Assembly: GCA_016296785.1 (NCBI GenBank)
Contig: JAEDHX010000004.1
Coordinates: forward strand, 1 to 55,536
DNA from: Coprococcus sp.
GTDB taxonomy: Bacteria; Bacillota; Clostridia; Lachnospirales; Lachnospiraceae
Direction of reading: 5' to 3'
Length of the DNA stretch: 55,536 nt
Below are positions 26,234-35,512 of the stretch, one piece after another. Each line of letters begins with the position of its first letter. Position 1 is the stretch's first letter. The translations under genes and the position numbers were made by a program. The notes under the pieces were generated by a model. The model had not been told where the DNA came from. It saw only the letters and a program-made list of their open reading frames with translations, and ran no database searches.

Positions 26234-26956
26234 TCAATCTATAGCAGCAAGAACTACTGATATATTATCTTTTCCGCCGTAATAATTCGCTCTTTCAACC
26301 AATTTATCTACTGCAGCACTAAGTTCTTCATTCTCTCTAACAATATCCTTTATTTCATCATCTTCAATCATATTAGATAATCCGTCAGAGCAAAGAAGGA
26401 ATTTATCTCCTAATTCAAGTTCAATCTCAAAAAAGTCAGGTACCACCTCACTACCAATGCCCATAGCTCTGGTAATAATATTCTTCTCAGGGTGATTCCT
26501 TCCCTTATTTCTATCAAGCTGGCCTGTTCTTATAAGCTCTTCAACAAGTGAGTGATCAAGGGTTACCTGCTTAATATCATTATTAATTAAGTACAATCTG
26601 CTATCGCCGATATTAACAACATACATTGTATTATCATCAACAACAGCAGCTACAAATGTCGTACCCATTCCACTATAATCCTCGTTCTCACGAGACAATC
26701 TCAAAACCTTATCATTTGCATATATTATCGCCCTCTTTAGCAATGAAACAGGATTCGAAACTGTGCTGTCACTAATATATTCAGTTACATATTCTATTGC
26801 TGTTCTAGATGCAACATCTCCTGCCTTATGTCCTCCCATACCATCTGCAACAATATACAAATTAGGTAACGGACCAATAGGCTCATCAGTAAAAAAGATA
26901 CAATCCTGATTCATGCTTCTTTTTTTACCTACATCAGTCTTTCCATATGCTTTCAT
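26234..26956 (-). CDS. PP2C-type Ser/Thr phosphatase (Stp/PrpC)
   Basis: Manganese-dependent phosphatase that reverses PrkC phosphorylation. The 240 residues show the PP2C motifs: GKKRSMNQDC at the N terminus, VADGMGGHKAGDVAS with the metal-binding Asp and Gly, NIGDSRLYLI, LLCSDGLSNMIEDDEI and GGKDNISVVL. GGAGG lies six bases before ATG. It is followed closely by prkC. Confidence 0.96.
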   Translation of the reverse strand: MKAYGKTDVGKKRSMNQDCIFFTDEPIGPLPNLYIVADGMGGHKAGDVASRTAIEYVTEYISDSTVSNPVSLLKRAIIYANDKVLRLSRENEDYSGMGTTFVAAVVDDNTMYVVNIGDSRLYLINNDIKQVTLDHSLVEELIRTGQLDRNKGRNHPEKNIITRAMGIGSEVVPDFFEIELELGDKFLLCSDGLSNMIEDDEIKDIVRENEELSAAVDKLVERANYYGGKDNISVVLAAID

Positions 26957-26970
26957 ATATATCCTCCAAA

Positions 26971-28020
26971 CTAAAGAGAATTATTTTCTTCTTCATATTT
27001 GCGTCGAAGCTGACCACAGGCAGCATCAATATCTCTGCCCATACTCCTTCTAATAGTAACATTTATTTTACTTTTTTCAAGTATATATTTGAATTTTTCA
27101 ACTGAATCCTCGCTCGAACGACAATAATTGCGTTCCTTTATCGGATTCACAGGTATAAGATTTATATGACAATTTCTGCCATTAAGCAAAGAAGCAAGCC
27201 TTCTGGCATGAGACTCACTATCATTTTCATCCTTCACAAGGGAGTACTCAAACGTTACTCTTCTTCCTGTTTGCTCAAAATAATACTCACATGCCTCAAG
27301 GCACTCATCTATTGAATACTTATGTGCAATTGGCATAAGCTTTCTTCTAGATTCATCATCACTTGCATGAAGAGAAAGTGCAAATGTAACACTTAGCTTC
27401 TCATCCGCAAAACGCTTAATCATAGGTACAATACCGCAGCTGGATACCGTAATATTTCTTTGACTTATGTTTAGTCCCTTTTCATCATTTATTAATCTAA
27501 TAAATCTAATAAGATTATCATAATTATCAAACGGCTCGCCAGTACCCATAATAACAATATTTGATACACGCTCACCTGTAATTCTTTGAATACTATATAT
27601 CTGAGATAGCATTTCTCCGGCAGATAGATTTCTGATAAGACCTCCTATAGTCGATGCACAAAAACGACATCCCATACGACACCCTACCTGAGATGAAATA
27701 CAAACTGAATTACCATGTTTATATCTCATAAATACACTTTCAATAACATTGCCATCGTATAGCTTAAAAAGGAATTTATTAGTACCATCCTCCCGAGATA
27801 CAAGTCTTGTTACCATCGAAAGACCTTTATATTCCTTTCTTAATTGATCCCTCAGACCAATTGGAATATTTGTCATTTCATCCACATCAAGAATAAGCTT
27901 ATTATGTATCCAGTCAAATATCTGTTTAGCCCTAAATGCAGGCTGATTCATATCCTTTATTCTATTTGTAAGCTCCTCGATTGTCATAGAAGCTAAATCA
28001 AGCTCAGCATTATCTATCAT
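26971..28020 (-). CDS. rlmN: Dual-specificity RNA methyltransferase RlmN
   Basis: Radical SAM enzyme that methylates C2 of A2503 in 23S rRNA and A37 of some tRNAs. In 349 residues the CxxxCxxC cluster is Cys114, Cys118 and Cys121 (GCRMGCRFCAS), and the methyl-carrying cysteine is Cys335 (GRDIDAACGQLR). GTGEPFDNYDN and LSLHASDD are also conserved. It lies between rsmB and stp, the usual order. Confidence 0.97.
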   Translation of the reverse strand: MIDNAELDLASMTIEELTNRIKDMNQPAFRAKQIFDWIHNKLILDVDEMTNIPIGLRDQLRKEYKGLSMVTRLVSREDGTNKFLFKLYDGNVIESVFMRYKHGNSVCISSQVGCRMGCRFCASTIGGLIRNLSAGEMLSQIYSIQRITGERVSNIVIMGTGEPFDNYDNLIRFIRLINDEKGLNISQRNITVSSCGIVPMIKRFADEKLSVTFALSLHASDDESRRKLMPIAHKYSIDECLEACEYYFEQTGRRVTFEYSLVKDENDSESHARRLASLLNGRNCHINLIPVNPIKERNYCRSSEDSVEKFKYILEKSKINVTIRRSMGRDIDAACGQLRRKYEEENNSL

Positions 28021-28026
28021 AGCAAC

Positions 28027-29367
28027 CTACCTTTTAATAAATCTGGCAATAAAAAAGCCATCACATTTATCGATTCCCTGAAGTAATGTAATATACCCCT
28101 TTGATGCCCTATTCTCTAAAGAATTAGGAAAATATGGCGAAACAGAATCAAGCTCAAAATCAAAATTATCTATAAACCACTTAACATTATCATCATTTTC
28201 TTCTTTTGTTATTGTACAGGTAGAATAAACTAATACTCCACCGGATTTTACATATCTTGCCCCATTTTCAAGCATCTGTCTTTGAAGCATAGAAAGCTGC
28301 GATATCTTTTCTCTTGAAATATTATACTTAATATCATTCTTTCTCCCCATTATACCAAGACCTGAGCAAGGCAAATCGCATATAACAACATCAGCCTTAT
28401 TAATCAGACTATCATCAAGAACGCAGGCATCATACACCTCAACTCTGACATTATTATAGCCTAGCCGTTCAACATTCTCCTCTATAAGCTCTGTTTTATC
28501 ACTGCTTACATCTCTTGAAATTACAAGTCCCTTATCGCCTGCCAGCTCAGCTGCATACATCGTCTTACCGCCCGGTGCTGCACACATATCAATAACAAGA
28601 TTGCCTTCCTTAATACCAGCCGCCTTAACAGCAAGACATGAGCTTTCGTCCTGTACTGCAAAACAGCCATCAAAGAAGCCCGGAACACGTCTTATATAAT
28701 CATAATTGCTTATAATTAGTGATGTATCATTATACATTCCCTTCGCAACATCTATTCCCGCTAAAATAAGCTTCTGCATGAAATCTTCTACGGAAGTTTT
28801 ATCAGTATTTACCCTGATTGATGTTCCTCTATCATTAACACCTGCTGATAAAATATACGACAAAATATCATCTTCATAATAATCACGTAATATTGATACT
28901 GTTTCTTCAGGTATAGAATACTTAATTGAATAATACTTTAGTATATCAGGTTCCTTTTCAGGAAAACTGATATTATCCATATTTCTGCAAATATTTCTAA
29001 GTACACCATTTACAAAGCCCTTAAGCCCTGAAAATCCTCTTTTAGCAGCCAGCTTAACACATTCATTACACGTCGCCTCATGCGGAATTGAATCCATATA
29101 AAATATCTCATATACACCCATTCGTAATATGCATCTGATCAACGGCTTGCATTTATTAATCTTAGTCTTAGATACCTGATTGATAATAAAATCGAGTCTA
29201 ATACGCCACTCAATAACTCCCTCAACCATTCTTGTTATATAAGACCTTTCCTGCTTACTCATAAACTGATTTGAGGAAAGAGCAGTGTGAAGGGAAACAT
29301 TAGAATATTTATTATTTTTTTCTATGTCAAGAAGTATATCTAATACTATTTCTCTTGGATTCTTCAA
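28027..29367 (-). CDS. rsmB: 16S rRNA (cytosine 967-C5)-methyltransferase RsmB
   Basis: The 446-residue protein has an N-terminal NusB-like RNA-binding domain (about 1-140) and a C-terminal Rossmann methyltransferase. Motifs: VIDMCAAPGGKTMYAAEL for SAM binding, CDLPCSGLGIMGRKNDIKY with the PC cysteine, and VYSTCTI with the catalytic TC cysteine. The start codon is TTG (29365-29367), two bases after the fmt stop, with only a weak GGACAGG element, which suggests coupling to fmt. Confidence 0.96.
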   Translation of the reverse strand: MKNPREIVLDILLDIEKNNKYSNVSLHTALSSNQFMSKQERSYITRMVEGVIEWRIRLDFIINQVSKTKINKCKPLIRCILRMGVYEIFYMDSIPHEATCNECVKLAAKRGFSGLKGFVNGVLRNICRNMDNISFPEKEPDILKYYSIKYSIPEETVSILRDYYEDDILSYILSAGVNDRGTSIRVNTDKTSVEDFMQKLILAGIDVAKGMYNDTSLIISNYDYIRRVPGFFDGCFAVQDESSCLAVKAAGIKEGNLVIDMCAAPGGKTMYAAELAGDKGLVISRDVSSDKTELIEENVERLGYNNVRVEVYDACVLDDSLINKADVVICDLPCSGLGIMGRKNDIKYNISREKISQLSMLQRQMLENGARYVKSGGVLVYSTCTITKEENDDNVKWFIDNFDFELDSVSPYFPNSLENRASKGYITLLQGIDKCDGFFIARFIKR

Positions 29368-29369
29368 AT

Positions 29370-30338
29370 CTATAATACCTGTCCTATCTCAAGTTTATTA
29401 CCTGCCAGAAATGCTGCCGTATCCATAACCTTCTTGCCTTCCGGCTGAAGTCTTCTGATTCTAAGTGCACTATTACTACAAGCAATTGTAAAGCTCTTTT
29501 TTGTTACTCCTACAATCATTCCCGGTATTATGCTTCCGGCATCAATTCCTGAAGCTTCAAGGCCTTCAACAATACTCGAATCTATATCAATAACGTCTGC
29601 ATCATATATCTTAGCACTCTTTCCATTAATATTTGTATAGGCACATGGCCATGGCTGAAGTCCTCTTATTAATCTTTCAAGCTCTATAGCACTCTTGCAA
29701 AAGTCAAGCCTTCCCATATCCTTTGTAAGCATTGATGCATAGCAACTCTTTGAATCATCCTGTGGTACTCTTACCGCCTTTCCCTGTTCAATAAGCTCTA
29801 ATGTTGATAAAATCAGCTCTGAGCCAGCCTTAGCAAGCTTATCATGGAGTGTAAGTCCTGTATCCTTGCCATCAATTGCAACAACACATTTTTCAATCAT
29901 ATCACCTGTATCAAGGCCTTTAGCCATATACATTGTTGTAACACCAGTCTCCTTCTCGCCATCAATAATTGCCCTTTCTATAGGAGCAGCCCCTCTGTAT
30001 TTAGGAAGAAGCGAAGCATGAATATTAATACATCCATATTTAGGAATATTAAGGATTGTCTCAGGAAGAATCTGTCCATATGCCGCAACAACAATAACAT
30101 CCGGATTAATATCTCTGATTAATTCAACATTTTCTTCATCACGAAGCTTAACCGGTTGATAAACAGGAATATTATACAAAAGAGCCTTCTCCTTTACCGG
30201 CGTTGGAGCCACATTCTTTCCTCGTCCCTTTTGTTTATCGGGCTGTGTGAAGCATGCTATAACATTATGACCTGCATTTACAATAGCCTCAAGAGCTGCT
30301 ACTGCAAATAAAGGGGTGCCCATATATACAATATTCAT
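29370..30338 (-). CDS. fmt: Methionyl-tRNA formyltransferase
   Basis: Formylates initiator Met-tRNA using 10-formyl-THF. At 322 residues it shows VYMGTPLFAVAALEAI at the N terminus, CFTQPDKQKGRGK, the formyl-transfer motif NIHASLLPKYRGAAPIERAI and the Asp of GLDTGDMI, plus the C-terminal OB fold. It is directly behind def in the operon, pairing formylation with later deformylation. Confidence 0.97.
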   Translation of the reverse strand: MNIVYMGTPLFAVAALEAIVNAGHNVIACFTQPDKQKGRGKNVAPTPVKEKALLYNIPVYQPVKLRDEENVELIRDINPDVIVVAAYGQILPETILNIPKYGCINIHASLLPKYRGAAPIERAIIDGEKETGVTTMYMAKGLDTGDMIEKCVVAIDGKDTGLTLHDKLAKAGSELILSTLELIEQGKAVRVPQDDSKSCYASMLTKDMGRLDFCKSAIELERLIRGLQPWPCAYTNINGKSAKIYDADVIDIDSSIVEGLEASGIDAGSIIPGMIVGVTKKSFTIACSNSALRIRRLQPEGKKVMDTAAFLAGNKLEIGQVL

Positions 30339-30351
30339 TACAAATCTCTCC

Positions 30352-30816
30352 TTAATTCTGTGTTTCGTACAATCCGTCTTCAGCTAAATCCTTATATAAT
30401 ACTCCATCTAAATGATCAACCTCATGACATATTGCTCTTGCAAGAAGGCCTTCACCTTCAACGGTTATCTCCTCCATGTTCTCGTTAAATGCCTTACAGA
30501 TAACATGCATTGGTCTTGTTACAGTTCCTACAAGTCCCGGAAGGCTAAGACAACCTTCATCGCCCGTTTGTTCCCCATCAGATTCTATTATCTCAGGATT
30601 AATAAGTACAAGAGGATTGTCATCACCAATATCAATTACTACAATTCTCTTTAATATTCCGACCTGTGGTGCTGCAAGTCCAACACCATTTGCATCATAC
30701 ATGGTATCAAACATATCATCAATAAGCTCTGCAGTTCTTTTTGTAATCTCTTTTACAGGCTTGCAAGTTTTTCTTAATACACTATCTCCATCAACTCTTA
30801 TATTTCTAATCGCCAT
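30352..30816 (-). CDS. def: Peptide deformylase
   Basis: Removes the formyl group from nascent proteins. The 154-residue type I-like enzyme has GVGLAAPQVG (44-53), EGCLSLPG with metal ligand Cys89, and HEVDH (131-135) with metal ligands His131 and His135 and catalytic Glu132. AAGGAGAG lies six bases before ATG. Confidence 0.98.
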   Translation of the reverse strand: MAIRNIRVDGDSVLRKTCKPVKEITKRTAELIDDMFDTMYDANGVGLAAPQVGILKRIVVIDIGDDNPLVLINPEIIESDGEQTGDEGCLSLPGLVGTVTRPMHVICKAFNENMEEITVEGEGLLARAICHEVDHLDGVLYKDLAEDGLYETQN

Positions 30817-30828
30817 TTTTATCTCTCC

Positions 30829-33069
30829 TTAATACATATTCATTGGATTAAAATCAAATTGTAAATTAACCTCGTCATTTGTCATATCATTAATATCCAA
30901 AAGCTCAATATAATCCTTTACTTCTATTAACTTATTATAGTATGCACTCTTTAAATATATTACCCTTCGGTAAATATCCTTTATTCTGGATAATACAGGT
31001 ACTGCAGGTCCTATCACTGCAAGTTTTTTATCCGAAGTATATTTATCATTTATTTGCAAAGCAAGTCTGTTTGCCGTTTCATCCAGAAGAGTTTCATCCT
31101 TAGAAACCATTAAAACAACAAGCATATTACCCATAGGAGGGTAATGCATAATCATTCTGTATGAGCTTTCACAGCTATAAAATTCCTCATAATTCTGATT
31201 TGCTGCCGCCTTAATAGCATAGTTGTCAGGCTGATATGTCTGAATAACAACCTTGCCTGATATATCACCTCTTCCTGCTCTTCCGGCAGCCTGTGTAAGC
31301 AAATCAAAGGTACGCTCACCGGCTCTATAGTCATTCTCAAATAATGTAAGATCCGCAAGAATAATTCCGACAAGTGAAACACGTGGAAAATCATGACCTT
31401 TAACTATCATCTGTGTACCAATCAGAATATCTGCTTCTCCATTTCCAAATGAGGATAGAATATTTTCGTGAGAATTCTTCTTTGATGTTGTATCCTTATC
31501 CATACGAAGAGTTCTGGCACCGGGAAACATATTCTTTATCTCTTCCTCAACCTTTTGCGTTCCTGTACCATATCCACCAATAAACCTTGATGAACAAGAA
31601 GGGCATTTGTCAGGTTCATTAATCTGGTAGCCGCAATAATGGCAAATGAGCTTTCTATTATTATGCTTTGTTAATGATACGTCACAATGAGGACATTTAA
31701 TAACCTCACCACAGCTTCTGCAGGAAATACAGCTGTTAAAGCCTCGTTTATTAATAAACAGCATTATCTGCTCATGTTTATTTAACCTATCATTAATATC
31801 ACATGCCAGTTCCTTACTAATTATTGAACGATTACCACTTCTTAGCTCGTTTCTCATATCAACAATACTGCAGGTTGCAAGGGAATTATTCTTAGCCCTT
31901 TTATCAAGCTTCCATAAGGTATATTCACCCAAAACCGCTCTTCTATAACTCTCTAGCGAAGGTGTTGCAGAACCTAATATAACACTAGCTCCATCAAGCT
32001 CTGCCCGTTTACAGGCAACCTCCCTGGCATGATACTTAGGTGGATAATCGCTCTTATAGCTGGTCTCATGCTCTTCATCAATAATAATCAGTCCCAGCCT
32101 TTCAAATGGCGTAAACAGCGCAGAACGCGGACCGATTACAACATCAACCTCACCATTTTTTGCTCTTAGCATCTGGTCATATTTCTCTCCATCGCTAAGC
32201 TTTGAATTTATTACCGTTACTCTGTCACCAAAATATCTTGTAAAATATTTCACAGTCTGATACGTAAGTGCAATCTCCGGAATAAGTACAATAGCCTGCT
32301 TTCCTTCACATACTACTTTCTTAATTGCTCTAATATATATCTCTGTCTTTCCACTTCCTGTTATTCCGTGAAGAAGATAAGTTTTCTTTATTCCATTATC
32401 AATATCCCTGGCAAATTCATTTATTATACTCAGCTGTTCGTTATTCAGTGTAATATCAACAGCGTTGTCTATACTATTATTTGTTACACTTCTATATACA
32501 GCTTTTGATTCAATTGATATTACTCCCTCATCTACCAGTGCATTTAATGTCTGTGGAGATATATTCAGCTTATCTGTAACAACATTCTTGGGAAGCTTAT
32601 CTGTATCTATTAGCTCACTAACTAATCTGAGCTTAGCCTTAGCATTCTTTCTTTTATATTCCAATAAATGATTCTTCGCTGTTTCCTTATCGATGTTTAA
32701 TACAACATCCTTTAATGTAACAGGCTTTATACTCTTCTTGACGGGCATCACTGTCCTAAGAGCATTTATCATGGTAGAGCCATAATTCTCCTTTATCCAT
32801 GCAGCAAGCTTTATCAGCTTAGAGGATATGGCAACACCATCCTTATCTATATCAACAATTTCCTTTAATTTATCTTCATCATAATTAGTTTTATCCGTAA
32901 TTTCAATTACATATCCCAATCTAACATGATTTCCTCTTCCAAATGGTATCTTTACAGGACTACCTACCGATATCAAATCTGTTAGCTTATCCGGTATTCT
33001 ATATTGAAATACTTTGTCTACTTCCTCATGCGAAATATCTATAATTATATCCGCATATTTTTTCAACAT
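30829..33069 (-). CDS. priA: Primosomal replication restart helicase PriA
   Basis: A 3'-5' helicase that reloads the replisome at stalled forks. The 746 residues include an N-terminal DNA-binding domain (YADIIIDISHEEVDKVFQYRIP), Walker A GITGSGKTEIY, DEEH, GSATPSLES, and the zinc region with CISCRSCG, CPHCDVSL, CHYCGY and CPSCSS, then the second RecA lobe. The ATG lies 44 bases inside the end of murE, six bases after GGAGG at the murE 3' end. The start matches the family N terminus, so the overlap is real. Confidence 0.97.
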   Translation of the reverse strand: MLKKYADIIIDISHEEVDKVFQYRIPDKLTDLISVGSPVKIPFGRGNHVRLGYVIEITDKTNYDEDKLKEIVDIDKDGVAISSKLIKLAAWIKENYGSTMINALRTVMPVKKSIKPVTLKDVVLNIDKETAKNHLLEYKRKNAKAKLRLVSELIDTDKLPKNVVTDKLNISPQTLNALVDEGVISIESKAVYRSVTNNSIDNAVDITLNNEQLSIINEFARDIDNGIKKTYLLHGITGSGKTEIYIRAIKKVVCEGKQAIVLIPEIALTYQTVKYFTRYFGDRVTVINSKLSDGEKYDQMLRAKNGEVDVVIGPRSALFTPFERLGLIIIDEEHETSYKSDYPPKYHAREVACKRAELDGASVILGSATPSLESYRRAVLGEYTLWKLDKRAKNNSLATCSIVDMRNELRSGNRSIISKELACDINDRLNKHEQIMLFINKRGFNSCISCRSCGEVIKCPHCDVSLTKHNNRKLICHYCGYQINEPDKCPSCSSRFIGGYGTGTQKVEEEIKNMFPGARTLRMDKDTTSKKNSHENILSSFGNGEADILIGTQMIVKGHDFPRVSLVGIILADLTLFENDYRAGERTFDLLTQAAGRAGRGDISGKVVIQTYQPDNYAIKAAANQNYEEFYSCESSYRMIMHYPPMGNMLVVLMVSKDETLLDETANRLALQINDKYTSDKKLAVIGPAVPVLSRIKDIYRRVIYLKSAYYNKLIEVKDYIELLDINDMTNDEVNLQFDFNPMNMY

Positions 33070-34525
33070 CCTCTTCCTCCAATATCTCTCTGATTAAATC
33101 TCTTTCATCCATATGGTTCTTTACTCCGCATATCTCCTGATAGTCTTCATGGCCTTTACCGGCAAGTATAATTACGTCGCCTTCCTTTGCATTCATTATT
33201 GCATATCTGATAGCTTCTTTTCTGTCAATTATCTCAACATAATTACCGGTAGTCTTTGATATTCCTATCTTTATATCATCGATTATTGCCTGAGGTTCTT
33301 CATATCTTGGGTTGTCAGATGTAATAATTGTCAAATCTGCCATATTGCCTGATACTTCACCCATTTCATAACGTCTGTCCTTTGACCTGTTTCCGCCACA
33401 ACCAAACAGACATACCAGTCTTTTTGGATTATAGCTTCTAAGTGTAGAAAGAATACTGGAAAGACTCATAGCATTATGAGCATAATCAATTAATATAGTA
33501 AATTTATTTGAAATGGAAACAGGCTCTACACGACCTTTAACCATAATACCTGTCAAAATACTTTTTATTGTTTCAAATGGCACTCCCATTCTGTCGGCAA
33601 CAGCTATAGCTGCAAGAGAATTATAAATACTAAAATCGCCGGGCAGATTAACTGTTATTTCACCTTGCTTTATTCCATCAAGCATATATCTTATGCCCAT
33701 ATGGCCTTCCTTGTAATAAAGCTCATGACCTTTAGCCATATAATCACAAGTACTTTTCATACCATATTTTATTATGCTGCAGGTAGCATCCTTAATCATA
33801 GTATCAACATTTTCATCATCACAATTAAATATTCCAACCTTACATAGCTTGAACAGCTTACTCTTCCACATAGCATATTCTTCAAATGAGCTATGCTCAT
33901 TAGGTCCAATATGATCCTTGGACAGATTAGTAAAAATACCATAATCAAATTCAATCCCGGCAATTCTGTCCATCATAAGGCCCTGTGACGAAACCTCCAT
34001 CACAACACTATCAAGACCATTGTCTACCATATCCTTAAGTGTTTTATGAATAACTATAGATTCAGGGGTCGTATTATTAGCAGGTATTGATGATACACCG
34101 TCTATCATCTCAATTGTACCGATAAGGCCTGTTTTATGACCTGCACTCATTAACATTTCTCTTATCATATATGTTGTTGTAGTCTTGCCTTTAGTTCCGG
34201 TAATACCAATAACTGTAAGCTTTCTTGAAGGATTACCATAAAAATTGCTGCTAATAATACCCATAGCAGTCCTGGTGCTTGCTGTTTTAATAATAAGAAC
34301 ACCACTAATAGCAGGAACGTCATCTTCAACAACAATGCAGGCTGCCCCTTTATCTATCACATCATTTATGTATTTATGCCCATCACTGTTTGCACCCTTA
34401 ACACATATAAATAAGCTAGCCTTTGTAACCTGTCTGGAATCATTATAAATATTGTTAATGTCAATATCTATATCACCAGAAATAACACTATATTCAATTC
34501 CTTCAAATAACTGCTCTGCTTTCAT
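33026..34525 (-). CDS. murE: UDP-N-acetylmuramoyl-tripeptide synthetase MurE, meso-DAP type
   Basis: Adds the third stem-peptide residue to UDP-MurNAc-L-Ala-D-Glu. In 499 residues the Mur ligase motifs are clear: NIYNDSRQV near the UDP site, Walker-type GTKGKTTTTYMI, a lysine of the carbamylated class region, DYAHNAMSL and the DNPR motif (TSDNPRYEEP, about residue 405), which marks meso-diaminopimelate enzymes rather than lysine enzymes. It is placed between rpoZ and priA, where many Firmicutes have coaBC, and not next to murF/mraY. It may be the only MurE or a second copy. AAGGGG lies eleven bases before ATG. Confidence 0.95.
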   Translation of the reverse strand: MKAEQLFEGIEYSVISGDIDIDINNIYNDSRQVTKASLFICVKGANSDGHKYINDVIDKGAACIVVEDDVPAISGVLIIKTASTRTAMGIISSNFYGNPSRKLTVIGITGTKGKTTTTYMIREMLMSAGHKTGLIGTIEMIDGVSSIPANNTTPESIVIHKTLKDMVDNGLDSVVMEVSSQGLMMDRIAGIEFDYGIFTNLSKDHIGPNEHSSFEEYAMWKSKLFKLCKVGIFNCDDENVDTMIKDATCSIIKYGMKSTCDYMAKGHELYYKEGHMGIRYMLDGIKQGEITVNLPGDFSIYNSLAAIAVADRMGVPFETIKSILTGIMVKGRVEPVSISNKFTILIDYAHNAMSLSSILSTLRSYNPKRLVCLFGCGGNRSKDRRYEMGEVSGNMADLTIITSDNPRYEEPQAIIDDIKIGISKTTGNYVEIIDRKEAIRYAIMNAKEGDVIILAGKGHEDYQEICGVKNHMDERDLIREILEEEDVEKICGYNYRYFA

Positions 34526-34567
34526 TATGGTTCAACCCCTTTGAAATAATTACTCTAATTATGAAAT

Positions 34568-34598
34568 AAGAGGCTGTTCAAAAAAATAACAACCTCTT
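34568..34598 (-). terminator. Possible weak hairpin between rpoZ and murE
   Basis: AAGAGGCTGTT (34568-34578) and AACAACCTCTT (34588-34598) pair with one mismatch. On the minus strand seven T lie in the loop, not after the stem. It may reduce rather than stop reading from rpoZ into murE. Confidence 0.35.
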
Positions 34599-34604
34599 TA
34601 TCTT

Positions 34605-34847
34605 CTAGTTCTCGCTTTCGTCGTCGCTTACAATCTTTACCTTACCGCTGTATAGTTCATCAACTGCAATTGATAAAGGCTTGTCATTTATTGTATCAAC
34701 TAATGGTTCCTGACCGCCAATTATCTCTCTGGCACGCTTTGCTGTAGCAAGTACGATAGAATATCTGCTGTTAACAACAGGATGCTCTCCCGGCTCAACT
34801 GCTGAATTAACAACTTCCATTAAATCTGAGTATGATGGATGTAACAT
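34605..34847 (-). CDS. rpoZ: RNA polymerase omega subunit
   Basis: A small subunit that helps assemble the beta' subunit. The 80 residues contain HPVVNSRYSIVLATAKRAREI, the family core with the conserved RYSIVLATAKRAR stretch, followed by KPLSIAVDELYSGKVKI. AAGGGGA lies nine bases before ATG. It follows gmk by 43 bases, the usual gmk-rpoZ order. Confidence 0.95.
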   Translation of the reverse strand: MLHPSYSDLMEVVNSAVEPGEHPVVNSRYSIVLATAKRAREIIGGQEPLVDTINDKPLSIAVDELYSGKVKIVSDDESEN

Positions 34848-34890
34848 AATATTAAATCCCCTTTCTTTTATTACAATATAATAATTCTAT

Positions 34891-35508
34891 TTAAATCTCC
34901 TTTAATTCATCCTTTATTTCTTGAATAAATTGAAGATTGTTAGCACATCTGCATGAATAGCCTCTAATAATCGAATTAACTTCTTCAACACAGACATCAA
35001 GATTATCATTAATAACAATATAATCATATTTGTCCATGTCGCAGGCTTCCTCTGTAGCCTTCTTAAGTCTCTTTACAATAGTCGCCTCATTCTCAGTACC
35101 TCTAGAAACAAGCCTGTCCCTTAAGCTTTTTATGCTTGGTGCAGCAATAAATATAAGCAAAGCTTCAGGATATTGCTGTTTAACACTCATAGCACCCATT
35201 ACTTCTATTTCAAGGATAATATCCTTACCCTCATTGAGACTTTGCTCAACATATTTTCTTGGCGTACCATAATAATTCTCAACATACTGAGTCCACTCAA
35301 AGAATCCGCCATAATCGATAAGGTTCTCAAATTCACCCTTATCCATGAAGTAGTATTCTCTGCCATTAACCTCACCCTCACGAGGTGCTCTCGTTGTAGC
35401 TGACACAGACAAATTATATCCGTATTCAGATACAAGTCGTTTTACAACCGTACCCTTGCCTACGCCTGAAAAACCTGAAATAACAATCAATGTACCCTTC
35501 TTATTCAT
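34891..35508 (-). CDS. gmk: Guanylate kinase
   Basis: Phosphorylates GMP to GDP. The 205 residues show the P-loop VISGFSGVGKGTV (note GVGKGT), SVSATTRAPREGEVNGREYYFM for GMP binding, and ILEIEVMGAMSVKQQYPEALLIFI. GGAG lies seven bases before ATG, four bases after the yicC stop. In many Firmicutes a remA (DUF370) gene sits between yicC and gmk; here there is no room for it. Confidence 0.97.
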   Translation of the reverse strand: MNKKGTLIVISGFSGVGKGTVVKRLVSEYGYNLSVSATTRAPREGEVNGREYYFMDKGEFENLIDYGGFFEWTQYVENYYGTPRKYVEQSLNEGKDIILEIEVMGAMSVKQQYPEALLIFIAAPSIKSLRDRLVSRGTENEATIVKRLKKATEEACDMDKYDYIVINDNLDVCVEEVNSIIRGYSCRCANNLQFIQEIKDELKEI

Positions 35509-35512
35509 ATAT

